Positions 24,401 through 35,227 of a DNA stretch of 64,000 nucleotides are shown here, one piece after another. This DNA is from Taenia hydatigena (taxonomy: Eukaryota; Platyhelminthes; Cestoda; Cyclophyllidea; Taeniidae): positions 36,776,825-36,840,824 of the forward strand of contig JADWOT020000001.1 in the NCBI GenBank assembly GCA_036345935.2, given 5' to 3'. Below the pieces are notes generated by a model. The model did no database searches, was not told the DNA's origin, and saw only the letters and a list, made by a program, of their open reading frames with translations. The stretch's first letter is position 1; every line of letters starts with the position of its first letter. The position numbers were made by a program, and so were the translations under genes.

Positions 24401-27400
24401 TGCAATTTAAGACCAACTATTTGTAGATAATATCACTTTGTTTTCTACAACCTGATAAAACTTAATATTTCTTCAATCTGAGAGTAAATGGATGGATAAA
24501 TGACAAAAAGGAAGGCAAGAGTATATGACAATAAGAATGATCGGCTCGACGAACGAATATGTGATTACGAAAGTAGAAAAATTAATGATCGAGCTGAAAA
24601 TGCATGCGTCAATTGGAGAGGGCCTTCGTGCGAATGCAAATAATTAAAAAAGTCTAATAAAAAAATGATTTGACGAAATTAGTGTTAAATGGCAGCGCAA
24701 AAAGATGCCTACACGGAATGAACCTCCTTTTCAAGAAAATCAACCACTTTCCGAAACTCCTCGATTGTGTACTCACGTCGCATTGAGTTCAGCACGGCAT
24801 TGGAACCTGAAAATAGAAATGATCGCTACGGTGGTAAGTGAGGGGAGCCTTCTAGTCAGCCAAGTGAAAAAATCGAGGAGAAATAAGATGATTTCACCAG
24901 ATTGAACGGGAATGTGAAGAAAAGCGTAGACACGAGGGTGCCTGAGTACGGCGGCGACTTCTGCAAGTTGGTCCAGGATATAGGGTGGATTTGTCATGCC
25001 GAGACGAAGCATGCAACCGGCTGGGATAACAGGAACCAGAGCGAAGAGGAGATCCACCAAGGTCAGATGATCGGGCCACCTAGAAGCCACTTGTGGTGGT
25101 GTTGTGGCCAAAGGATGTTCGGAGCGACTAAGATCTCGTCCATAGGCACCGAGGTCCTCCGAGGTCAACCAAAGTTCCTTTACACCCTCTAAAATAACAA
25201 AAGAAAGAAGGGACCAATCGAAGATCCAACGATTATTGAACTGGGTAATCAACGGTTTATTAAGTGATCCCCAACCATCAGTAGAGAACACCGGTAAGAG
25301 TGTTTTCGTAGACCAAAAATTTAACCAATCAAGGGTTAAAAGGAAACTCGTTTCAACAAGCATATCAGTTGAATCGGTAATTAAGAATCAGATCGGTGAA
25401 TAAAAGCCGAGTATTAACAGTGGCTAACTGCCTTAAAAGTGAGCACCAAACAACTAGTACATTGCCTCAAATAGGTTCGTGGTGTTGGTGTTCAAAGAGG
25501 AGGAGGACATAAACCTGAATTTGCCTCAGTCCTCACCACATCATCCCTTTACGTCCACATGGAATCAGGACTACTTTTCGTCGTCCTGAATGGAATGGAC
25601 ATCCCAGCGCCACCAGACCAACCACAACTGTAAATGATGATGCGGAAACGGTACACGTATGCTTGTGTCCAATGCCATTTCCATTTCCGGTTCCTGATAA
25701 ACAAGTAGTAGGAGTAACAATAACTCAATATTTTTCAAGTCATGATGGCAAAATCGCATTCGGATGGACTGAAAGGAAACACCAAATAGAAAAAGCAGTA
25801 CATTTTCACCAAAAGATTGAAAACCGTACAGCAAGTGTAAAATGTGTGGAAGACATGTGACCTAATAGATGAGATTTCAATTTAAAAGGGGAAGCGATTG
25901 CTTTACAAATAAATACAAGGCAATGTAATTTCAATTATCCTTCATTTCACTACGTAGGCAAGGCATAAATTGGCTTATAAAATACTATGAAAGTGGTGGG
26001 CATAATTGCAGACGTATGCAAGAAAAAAGATAACATGACCAAAAATATCCAGCAGTATTTTAATGCGGTCATGGGTACGATATAACTGATCAATCTGATT
26101 CATCACCGAATAATGGATAAAAAAGTAGACATAGAGCAGTATTACTACGGTTAAAATGTTTATTTCACAGAAGAGGACAATTGAACTAGTACAGGCGAAA
26201 GAAAATATTCATTGGTACTGTAGACGTACAAGATCAACTTGAGATGCTAGAACAAAGAAATGAAACAGCAGTGGTCTAGGCTGTTTCTGTCCAGTAAGTA
26301 GCCAAAGTAGCAATCCAAATTAGTAAATCAATCAGTTTGAAGGGAGAAAAATCTCAAAGCATTTGATCTGTACAGAAGGTAAGAGACCTCAAAGCGGAAA
26401 TATATGCCTCAAAATTACAGACGCGCAGTTATCTTAAGCCATGAGACAAGAACAAATCCCTACAATCACCAATAACAATCAATTGATCAATGGTGCCGAC
26501 ATGGAGTTGCTTAGTTGGCTCACCACTGAAGACCTCCACAGCTCGTTGAACAAGCTCATCGACGGTGTAGCTGACCAGCACGCCTCTAGCGTGCTTCGTC
26601 TTGCAGTAGGTGCAGGCATTCAAGCAGCCCGTCGAAATGGCTAGGATCTCAATTAATGAATTACGTCGAATCTTCGGCAATGAGAGCGGTACTACACCGG
26701 GTCGCAGACGTTTCTGTCGAGCTGCCTCCACAGTATCGACTGGAGTCATCCGCTTCTCCATGAAACGCACCACATTGCCTGACAAATCGATGTAAAAGAG
26801 AACATACCCATGTAATTCTATAATCCGCCTACTAGGTGATCTGAGTACAGATTTTGACGCCCATCTAAAATTTAAGCCTTTAAAAGTATTTTGGGTTCAT
26901 TTGCGTTCCAGCACGTGATTTTAACCTTAAAATGAACCCCATAAGAGAAATATCTTAAGGCTGAGGATCGGAAGTTAACATCACCGCAGACAGATTTCCC
27001 TATAGTGAGCTAAACCTGGTTTAATATTTTACTTAAAGCACCTGCAAAAAGGCCGAACCTACCCAACAGAGTTTGTTCGACAACTTCCACGACCCGATCA
27101 ATCTGCTGAACACCGACCACGCTAACATCCTGGAAAGGAATGCAAGAGACCTACGCTTGAAGTCCTAATTGATTCCTTTACACAAGACTCACATTGCACT
27201 GCGTATCACAATAAAAGTGGACTAATAAGCCTAATTTGACTCAATCATTCAATCAGTGTTCTAGGCATTTAAGGCAGAATAAGAAGGAAAAGGGGAAAGA
27301 AGTAGCAACCAAACACAATTACTATGCTCTACACCCATTTTCCATTGTGACATCGGCTGCTCTTGCGATTCGGTACTTATTAAGTTACCGCTTTAGACAA

Positions 27401-30400
27401 AAGAGAGCTACGAAATCTGCACTCTAACTGTAGTGAAAAAGGGAAGCGTAGAAGTACAAATGAACAAATGCATACCTATAAAAGGGCAGACTTCTGTGCT
27501 GACTCAAATATTCGAAAATGCCGCCGCAACATGACAGACTCGAAACGGTTCAGGCGACAATCTAAACATACGTCTTAGATGCTATTAGCAAAGAGGACAC
27601 AACCGCTGGGTTCCTTCTCTAAAATGATTTCGAAATTGACACATTCACTCGTAGATAAAGCGATCGTAATTTGCGTCGACCACAGAGCTGCCAGCACCTG
27701 ACTCTTGTGAGTCCACAGCAAGCTGAAGTGACCGCGAAAATGTTAGCATATACTGGATACAGCGTATTAAGAGAGCAAAGTAAGCACAACGTCAACTTTA
27801 TGTGTGCTCATTAACTGAGCAGAAGAGTTCGCCAAAAACTGGGCATCTGCTAGCGACCGTCACAAGTACCAATGCCCCAGCAGTGCGGTGGAAAAAACAT
27901 GCGAAATAGGCTCATGAGTGTTATTCCGCAAACACAACTTATTGAAAAATGGAAGCATTAAAATTGCCTGAAATGAATGGACTTGGTCGAAATTCGACTA
28001 GGGTTAATAAAGTCGGAAGTAAGTGCGGACGCCGTAGGAAATCTCTGCCCTTGTAGTGACGAATCAAGCGCCATGCATATTAGAGTACTTTCGTGTAGGA
28101 TCATGAGGCCGTTGATCGGCTACCCAGAAGATACACACGTCGAGATGGAATTTAGCAAGCCTTTTAGCAAGGTACAAGTGGATCTGAAATTTAAAGTCCC
28201 TTCGCTGTCACAACTTCAATTAGGATGCACAAATTCGTGCGGTCTAATTCCTGATATCGCCATTCCTCGTGTCCGTAGATGCAGCTGGGTATCCGCAGCA
28301 CTCGACATAAACAACACAGGCTGACTTATCAAAGGAAATAATGAGTAGCCGTGTAATCGGGGGCTAATTAATAAGATGTTGGTAACGTCAACAGCTAGTA
28401 AGCAGAAACGGCTTTCTGTCCTGTTTCGAAATCAATCGTAAACGAAATCATTACGCTTTGGCAAAATCACAATTAATTGGGAAGGATTTCAGCTAGTATC
28501 CCTACTATATCTAAGGCATGAACAGGCACCAAAGCAAGAGGAGGAAGTAAGCGGGTCACCTTGAGATAAGCCACATTGGGACTGCCTTGGGGCACGCAAC
28601 CAGCGACAACAACGCGCTTGCCGGCGGCCTTAGCAGCAAAAATGGCATTCCTAAAATGGTCTTCGGCAGGGCCTTTCACGGTGCAGCTGTTTAGTAACCA
28701 CAAATCCGCTGCCGCCCTTGCCGCCTCCTTATCGTCCTCCGAGCCGGAGACATCGTTGCTGCAGCAGCTGCTACCCAGTGTGACCTAGAGGAAAGACGCG
28801 TCGATCAGTGCTACGTAGTCTAACTCGATTCACTTTGATCTAATACTTTGTCATGAGAATAAGTTATTCCAAGTTGACCCAAACTAAACTAAAACATTGG
28901 ACTTAAGAAATCCCTTTTGTTTTAACGATAAATACCTATAGATAAGCAAAGTGTTTTTAGGTTTAAATGACAAGTTAACGCTCAAATGAAAGCTTTAATT
29001 GGTGCGCCTAAAATGGTCGGGAAAATGCTATCACGAAGATTAAAATCAGTTAATGTTTTAAAATGGAAATTCGATTACAAAAGACAGTGGGTCCAATTAA
29101 CAGAAATAGCTGAATGGGCCAAGTTTAATGTCAAATCCCGCAGAGATTCATTGTAGTGACCCACAAATATGACTGCGATGAAGCTTATAAATAATAGATT
29201 GGTCTATGGCGAACATATAAAATGACAAGAAAAAACATACATCACGGCTGATTAGACCATCCAATTTGCAGCTGAATGGATAATAGTAAGAAACCTCTAG
29301 CACCAAAGCAAACAAAAAGGCACGTTCAATGAACAATTTTTATTTGTGTGCTTAGACTGCTTATGGGTTGCTTTAACGGAATTCATAATTGAGAAAAAAA
29401 CACGGGTTCATCTACACAGCTGATAATTTGGTGTCGGCTGAATTGACCAAATAACTTTATAAATTCTTAAGACGTTCATTTAAACACTTCTGATTCTGCA
29501 TTTAAAGAGGGAGAAAATAGAAATGGGTAGCAAATTTGGCGCTGACAACGAAGGCATTGTGGCATGAATTAAAGGCAATGAAAGTGCGAAACAGCATGCA
29601 ACAAACACAACATTACATAACAAGTCCCAAAGATAAGTGAACAGCCCGCAAGAAAAACGATTACTCATGACATATACATGAGAAAACTGAACCAATTATG
29701 AGGTTAGATATAAATAACATTTCGTGCCACTTCAAAAAATGTGATTTAAGCTGAGAGAAGTTAAATCTCTCTATAGGATTCTCAGTAACGAATGATGACT
29801 TTAAAACTCCAAACTATTTTAGAGAACAAGCAAGTTCAACACCAAGGGATTAAGTGAGTTGCCCAACTGACAATGATAATAATCTGATAGCATAGTCCAA
29901 ATCACACCCTCGTTCAAATAAGGGAAATGACGGTACTTCTGCAACACGCATGAGTTGTCCATTGGTACATTGATATTGTCATTCAAATACTCGAGGAATT
30001 CCAACCGAAAAAATAGCAACCATACAACTAATGCATTACCTGAAAGTGAAAAAAGAGCTAGAAGCAGATGGTCATCCATTAAAAAATTTGGCGATTAAAT
30101 TTAGACATGGTAACCACCATCGAACAAAATATCCTACAAATTAGAAACAAAACCTACAATGATAACAATCTAACAAATAGAGATCGCCATGTCAGACATT
30201 ACGGTGAATATAGAATGACCGAATGAACATAATCAAGAGACGCAACTTGCGCCAGCTAATACGCTGGTGATAAAGCGCAAGAAATACTTAGAATTACCTT
30301 ATAACCATAGGCGGCAAGGAGTCCGGCCATGTATTCAGCATCACTGGTATTATGAGCGCACCCCCAAACTTGCACGAAGATACGCTGAGTACCTATAATT

Positions 30401-30623
30401 TCAAAATTTCACGGTAGAGCGAGTCGAAAAGGTTGTGACAGTTACAGGAAAGCATAAGCAAACATAATCACCAGAAGACGAAAAAAAAGTAATGCGTACC
30501 AGGGATGTTGTCACCAAAGGTATCAACGGAGTCTTGGGATCTTTTCCTCCTAGTAAAACTCCGGTAAACTTTGCTGTTCGTATTAAGGGCAAGGGGTTCT
30601 ACACATATATCCTCAATATCCAT
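21473..30623 (-). CDS. CDKAL1: CDKAL1, tRNA-t6A37 methylthiotransferase (radical SAM)
   Basis: Exons, minus strand: 30623-30500, 30392-30298, 28784-28560, 27129-27063, 26778-26524, 25188-24898, 24806-24713, 24164-23997, 23356-23191 and 21802 to about 21667, in consistent phase. The enzyme adds a methylthio group to t6A at position 37 of tRNA-Lys(UUU), using S-adenosylmethionine and iron-sulfur clusters. In the MTTase domain Cys53 ([10 protein letters not shown]), Cys107 (NSCTVK) and Cys136 (AGCVPQ) bind one cluster. The radical-SAM triad is CLNACTYC (Cys222, 226, 229). Later landmarks are [48 protein letters not shown] and [11 protein letters not shown], then a TRAM-like end. It starts at MDIEDI, as human CDKAL1 nearly does. 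Exon 23356-23191 ends in a GC donor (CAG|GCGAGT). The last exon has a strong GTGAGA donor at 21666, yet the frame stays open to 21473, so the C-terminus, which in mammals holds a membrane anchor, is unresolved. Confidence 0.92.
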
Positions 30624-31052
30624 CACTGTAACCTCTTAGAAAACAAAACACGGATACAATGGATTGAAAAGGGGATTCCATCAAGCCGCTTATACGAAAG
30701 ACTAAAACAAACAAGTGGGGTGTTAATCACAACATAGTGTAATTGTTTTCTTAGTGCATAATACAATTTGCTTTCAAATTTAAGTTTTTTGGGAAAAATT
30801 AATTAGATAGAGCATTAGTGTGAAGAACAAAATTTGTGCTCGAAAATCCTCGGCAGTGGCAACATGTAAGAGACGAATCAACAAGGATTAAAACGGACCA
30901 AGACACTAAAGAGCATGTGCGCATAATAAGGAGGATATGCAATTCTACAGTTTTAAATACTCTACTTAAGATTATGACAAGGATAAAGCACGATGTCTTC
31001 AGATGATATCTTCCAGTATTTTGTTTTTTTCCAAGGTATTCGCAACCGCACC

Positions 31053-31106
31053 TGTAGTGTCCCGAGGCTTCCTCAAAAACAAAAGAGGGCAGGACTGTAG
31101 AGGGTT
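31053..31106 (-). repeat. LTR fragment of the TRIM family
   Basis: TGTAGTGTCCCGAGGCTTCCTC followed by AAAGAGGGCAGGACTGTAG matches the 3' end of the LTR on the minus strand; the rest is missing. An open frame on the minus strand (31161 downward) runs through it and is rejected as a gene. Confidence 0.55.
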
Positions 31107-31259
31107 CCTCCTCTCCCTCCTGGTTACCCTTGCCAGTAGAAGTCTGAGTGCGTTTAGACATCTTTACTGTTATATGGGTAATAAATACAGTTAGGCGACG
31201 AATGGGGGTTCAGGCCGAGGGTCCGTCACGTTCCGAGGAGTCTCCACGTTCCTCCGTCA

Positions 31260-31320
31260 CGTGGTTCAAAATTCCTTTCCCGCCTCTGGCCTACAAAGCA
31301 CCTTTAAAGAATTAAGTATT
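31260..31320 (-). repeat. Second dispersed repeat (family C), minus copy
   Basis: On the minus strand this reads CCTGTAATACTTAATTC...AAAGGTGCTTTGTAGGCCAG, matching the plus-strand copies at 31604 and 33142. It also starts TGTAATACTT like the TRIM LTR but then differs, so it may be another LTR type. Boundaries are uncertain. Confidence 0.45.
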
Positions 31321-31328
31321 ACAGGACA

Positions 31329-31471
31329 CTAGAAGGAAATATATACATATTCAACAGGCAGAGGGAAATAAGCTGCTGACATGGCCCAAGGTCAGCCTAC
31401 GCAGCTAGTGCCATATGGCCACTTCTGTGAACCTGACCGAAACCGGCAGTTCAAACAAACAAAGTATTACA
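31329..31471 (-). repeat. Solo LTR of the TRIM family, truncated
   Basis: It runs from a shortened end (ACTAGAAGGAAATATATAC) through CTGCTGACATGGCCC and ACCGAAACCGGCAGTTC to AAGTATTACA. The terminus with TGTAGCG is missing. Confidence 0.65.
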
Positions 31472-31603
31472 GCATTTTTAGCGGATTTTGGCTTTTGGAT
31501 CATGCTAGCAACCCTTAAGCCCTGTTGTATGTAAGCAGTACATTTTTTGTGCGAGCAATATGTTCTTCTTTCTACAGGGTGGTCTCAAATATCGACATCT
31601 TTG

Positions 31604-31735
31604 TCATGGGTGTAATTCTTAATTTCCTTAAATGTGCTTTGCAGGCGAGAGGAGAGAAGGCAATTTAAACCTGGTTGAAAGCGAGGTCGAGGCTCCTCTG
31701 TCGTGAATACATTGACTTTGCTACCGTATATCCCT
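31604..31735 (+). repeat. Second dispersed repeat (family C)
   Basis: TGTAATTCTTAATTTCCTTAAATGTGCTTTGCAGGCGAGAGG..., then AATTTAAACCTGGTTG, aligns with 33142-33235 and with the inverse of 31260-31320. No coding potential is seen. The right boundary is a guess. Confidence 0.45.
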
Positions 31736-31802
31736 CTTGTGCGATAATAAAGATGTTGAGAAATATTCAACCTTCTCATTAGCAAGGGTGGTAGGAGGTA
31801 AG

Positions 31803-31939
31803 TGTAATACTTTGCCCTAGCTGCGTAGGCTGGCCACTGGGCCATACCGGCAACTTATTTTCCTCTGCCCATTGAATATATATATTCTACCTTAGTATTC
31901 TGCCTTCTCTTGCCTTCAATGGAGTCTTGGAACGCTACA
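31803..31939 (+). repeat. 5' LTR of the TRIM
   Basis: A 137-base repeat from TGTAATACTTTG to AACGCTACA. It lacks about 45 internal bases (the CCGGTTTCGGTCAGGG part) compared with full-length solo LTRs, joining ACTTTG directly to CCCTAGCTGCG. TATATATATTC lies in the promoter-like part. Confidence 0.78.
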
Positions 31940-31940
31940 T

Positions 31941-31949
31941 TGGTAGCAG
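31941..31949 (+). promoter_or_regulatory. Primer binding site (tRNA-iMet type)
   Basis: TGGTAGCAG begins one base after the 5' LTR. It equals the reverse complement of the CTGCTACCA 3' end of metazoan initiator tRNA-Met, recalled rather than checked. Complementarity falls off after nine bases. Confidence 0.65.
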
Positions 31950-32477
31950 CGGAAAGCAGATCCGACTCTATATGAGATTTTATCCCGATCTCTACCGCCT
32001 GTAGCATATTGCAGCGGTGCGAAAGAAGTGCATGTGCTATGGATGGGAGTATCTCTGACCTCCCATAGCAGAATGGCTAAGAACTACCTCTGCCTTCAAC
32101 ACCTACTCCGTCTCTGTGTCTTACGGGAAAGGTATCGACAACCGAAGTGATACTAGCCATGGACCACCTGGAAAGTTTCCTTCCGAAAATTACCCCTAAT
32201 TTACTTGCTCAAGGGGATCGGTGTGCTAACGTCTCCTTACGGACATACTGATGGTTGGCAGGACCTCTTATTCTGATCTTTGTTCTTTAATCGGCCGAAA
32301 CTCCAAATCCAATCAAACTGCCGAGAGAGATTACTAACGTTGGTGTCAAGCATTGCCACAATCGCGTCGAATGTCGGCGACTGGCACGGTTAGCTCGTGG
32401 GTGCTTTTTGTAGCACTTACTACTTTGTGGTGGCTGACGCGGGAGGTCTACCAAGGGGAGCGTTGGTGGGGATGCTC

Positions 32478-32492
32478 GAAAGAGGAGAGGGG
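32478..32492 (+). promoter_or_regulatory. Polypurine tract
   Basis: Fifteen consecutive purines, GAAAGAGGAGAGGGG, end three bases before the TGTAATAC start of the 3' LTR. This is the usual place of second-strand priming in LTR elements. Confidence 0.7.
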
Positions 32493-32495
32493 CAA

Positions 32496-32648
32496 TGTAA
32501 TACTTTGTTTGTTTAGGCCATATTGCCCTAGATGCGTGGGCGGGCCTTCAAGCCATGCCAGCAACTCATTTCCTCAGTCTGTTTAAGATATATATTCTAC
32601 CCTAGTATTCTGCCTTATTTTGCCTCAAGAGAGCCTCGAAACGCTAAA
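32496..32648 (+). repeat. 3' LTR of the TRIM
   Basis: A 153-base repeat from TGTAATACTTTGTTTG to AAACGCTAAA. It lacks about 30 internal bases at nearly the same place as the solo LTR at 3677-3834. The terminal TACA has become TAAA. Confidence 0.78.
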
Positions 32649-32723
32649 TTAAGAGATGGAAGGGGAAAAACTGCCTAAAGCTGATGGCCTTTTACCAACA
32701 AAGTGAATTAAAGACATCGTAAT

Positions 32724-32905
32724 TGTAATACGTTGTTTGTTTGAACTACCGGTTTTGGTCAGGGTCAATAAATAGGCTATATTGCCCTAGCTGCGTAGGC
32801 TGTCCTCCAAACCGTGCCAGCAGCTCATTCCCTCTGCCTGTTGATTACGTGTTTTCTACGCTAATATTCTGTCTTCTTTTGCCTCAAGGGTTTTTGGGTT
32901 GCTAC
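32724..32905 (+). repeat. Solo LTR of the TRIM family, full length
   Basis: A copy of about 182 bases starting TGTAATACGTTGTTTG. It contains ACTACCGGTTTTGGTCAGGG, GCTGCGTAGGCTG and TTCTGTCTTCTTTTGCC, and ends GGTTGCTACCA. It lies 76 bases after the 3' LTR of the TRIM in the same orientation. Confidence 0.72.
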
Positions 32906-33141
32906 CATAATTCCTGTTAATTTTTAAAGAATAATCTGATTTCCTTATTTGGACATAATATACAAATTGATTTTATGATATTGGGCTCGTTTTAGAAATT
33001 CGGTGTCATGCCTTTCGTCACCCTATAAATCAGCCATTAATGTTTTGCAAGCTTCAAATGCGTACTTGATGCTAACCTAATTTTATGTAGCTGCAATGAA
33101 TAATTGTTGTACAGGTGATACAAAGTATGCAAGCACATATG

Positions 33142-33235
33142 TTGTAATACTTGTGCTCTTAAATGCGCTTTGTAGGCCAGAGGCGGCATACCAACTTCAA
33201 CCTGGTCGTAGAGTAGCATGGTCTCACTCTAGAGG
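33142..33235 (+). repeat. Second dispersed repeat (family C)
   Basis: TGTAATACTTGTGCTC, then TTAAATGCGCTTTGTAGGCC, AGAGGCGGC and TTCAACCTGGTCGTAGAG, matches the copy at 31604-31735 block by block. Right boundary approximate. Confidence 0.45.
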
Positions 33236-33432
33236 TCTACGCATCCTCTTCCTAAACTCTCTGACATAGTAATTCTATATCAGCCCTCAGCATATGATGC
33301 TCTTCCTCATCCAGCAGATGAGGAGAAAAGGAAAGAACCGCCTACACAGGTCGTAGTGCTCCAAGTATTTTTTAAAGAAAAAATGACATTTTAGCAGAAG
33401 TGAAGAAATGCTGTTGACATACTGGAGAGCTA

Positions 33433-33614
33433 TGTAGCATGCTGAGACTTCCCCAAAAGGCAAAAAGGCATAATAATAGTGCAGAATGCACATGCTTTTA
33501 GCTAACAGAAGGAGGGTGTGACTGCTGGCACGGCCCAGAAGTCAGTTCACCCGGCAGCAGCATCATGGTCACTTAAGCAACCGTAACCGAAATTCAAATG
33601 AATAAGTTATTGCA
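33433..33614 (-). repeat. Solo LTR of the TRIM family, diverged
   Basis: It runs from TGTAGCATGCTGAGACTTCC to GTTATTGCA, with GACTGCTGGCACGGCCC and GTAACCGAAATTCAAATG in the expected order. Substitutions and small indels suggest an old insertion. Confidence 0.55.
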
Positions 33615-34177
33615 CTATGCTTATCGGCATGGCTCAAAGGTTATTTAGGCGAACAAAATTACTGATGTTTAGAATTTAGGTCCCTCGTATTCTAAACGAT
33701 TTGTTTAAGAAACACTCATAGCAATGCTTAAGCTTTCGCCTTTTTGAGAGTCATTTCCTATGTCCTCGTTAACCAACTTTTACCATAGGCCTTCACGACG
33801 TAGTCAATGCTCTATGGAACAAACCAACCACCTCTTCGCCCTAGCCATCATACTTATGTACAGGTGCGAAGACGTTTGACCTCAACGCCACTAATTCCTA
33901 CTAGAAATGTAATTTGACCTTGAGTCTTAACCTTTTTAAAGCTCCAGTGGAGACGCAAAATGAGCAGACTAATACGTATGGCCAGCGTTAGTTGTAAGAA
34001 AAATAATTCATCATTCCAAGTTATCCTAACCTAAGTGTCGCTAAGTTATTTTAACCGGAATCTCTTTAGCTGCTAGAGATATGTAGGGACATCTCCACAC
34101 AAGTACGCAAGTAATCTTGGCACGAACTTTTCCATATGATTTATAGTTAAGGTCGAATGAGCTGTTAAGAACGATAT

Positions 34178-34362
34178 TGTAGCGTCCCGAGGCTCCCTTA
34201 AGGCAAAAGAAGGCAAAGTGGCAGGGTAGAATATATATATTCACCGGACAGAGGGAAAAAGGCTGCTGGCATGGCCCGGAGGCCAGCCCACGCCGCCAGG
34301 GCAATACGGCCACCTCTGTGACCTTGACAGAAACCAGCAGTTCTAACAAACAAAGTACTACA
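34178..34362 (-). repeat. Solo LTR of the TRIM family, well preserved
   Basis: A 185-base copy, TGTAGCGTCCCGAGGCTCCC to AAAGTACTACA, with all blocks and a clean TATATATATTCACC part. ATAT lies on both sides and may be what remains of a target duplication. Another copy in the same orientation follows at 34391. Confidence 0.78.
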
Positions 34363-34390
34363 ATATTGTAGAACGCAATTTTTATCTCAA

Positions 34391-34561
34391 TGTAGAGTCT
34401 CGAAACTCCTTCAAAGGCAAAAGAGGGCAGAATACTACGGTAGCATAGATATATTCAACGGGCAGAGGAAAATAAGCTGCTGACATGGTCCGGAGGCCAG
34501 CAATATGGCCACCTCTGTGTCCTTAATCGAAACCGAAAGTCAAAACAAACAAAGCATTACA
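34391..34561 (-). repeat. Solo LTR of the TRIM family, shortened
   Basis: TGTAGAGTCTCGAAACTCC to AAAGCATTACA. The bases between GAGGCCAG and CAATATGGCC (the CCTACGCAGCTAGGG part) are deleted. It is tandem with 34178-34362. Confidence 0.7.
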
Positions 34562-35227
34562 CCTAACATCAGCCCTCCTTCCGTCGCGTCTAGTTTTGGA
34601 ATTTATCAATGGATCTTAATGAGCGGTTCTGACTTTCATTACCACCATCACAAGGCTGGACATGTATTGCTGAAGTATGGCAGCGTTTGGGGGCTGCTGA
34701 CGTTTTTTGCCATGCTGCTTTAAGAAATACGTAGTGAATGTGTTGAGTATCCGCGAAACTAAATTAAATGCTAATTAATAACTTGGATTTTTAAATGCTA
34801 CTTGCACGCAATTATCAAAAATACATTTGTGCAACTCTAGAATTATTCTTTTCAACAGTGCAGTCTGATTATTGTTTAAGTACATGTGTATACGTAACGC
34901 GACTTAGAGAATGTATTTTTCGGGTCAGTGTCTCGGCGCTGATGCATGTGATCTTCAGCGTCTGTTTAAGGGAGCTTTATCTTTCACTTCCAGTTGATAA
35001 TATTTGCTAGAAAGGTGTCTTAGGCTAACTTTGATGCCTTTTGTTTCCCTGTGTGGCACCGGCTTGAAAGGAAAACCGGTCCCTAATAAAGAAAATTTTA
35101 TTTTGAGACAATTCCTTATTGCTGTCAACAACAGTAACTGATGAGGGTAAGTTCTCTTTGTATGTAATGTTGTGTAAGGGCTCAATTCGAAAGTGCTTTG
35201 AACTTAATCTCTTATCTATCTGTCCAG

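Larger units (their letters stand above)
31803..32648 (+). mobile_element. TRIM: miniature non-autonomous LTR retrotransposon
   Basis: Two direct repeats (31803-31939 and 32496-32648) with TG...CA-type ends flank a 556-base internal part. One base after the left repeat is TGGTAGCAG, complementary to the 3' end of initiator tRNA-Met as I recall it: a primer binding site. Directly before the right repeat is a polypurine tract, GAAAGAGGAGAGGGG. GTAAG (31798-31802) and TTAAG (32649-32653) flank the unit, a 5-base target duplication with one change. The internal part has no gag or pol frame. This combination defines a terminal-repeat retrotransposon in miniature, which must be moved by proteins of another element. 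Such elements are known from taeniid tapeworms. A partner unit lies at 19163-20025. Confidence 0.8.
30624..35227. other. Divergent intergenic region, repeat nest
   Basis: This lies between the CDKAL1 start (minus) and the first RARS2 exon I can place (plus). It contains one TRIM (31803-32648), at least six further LTR copies or fragments, and three copies of another repeat. The missing 5' exons of RARS2 should lie in the last part. An open stretch 35108-35150 ending DEG with a GTAAGT donor could be one of them, with matching phase, but has no recognisable similarity. Nothing else is seen. Confidence 0.5.

Noticed and set aside
30799..31161. Open frame beginning MSKRTQTSTGKG upstream of CDKAL1
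   Set aside because: It runs through an LTR fragment (31053-31106), and CDKAL1 already has a good start at 30623 (MDIEDI). No family similarity or splice link was found.
34795..35010. 71-codon plus-strand frame before RARS2
   Set aside because: Cysteine- and leucine-rich string with no splice junction in the right phase and no similarity to the RARS2 N-terminus.
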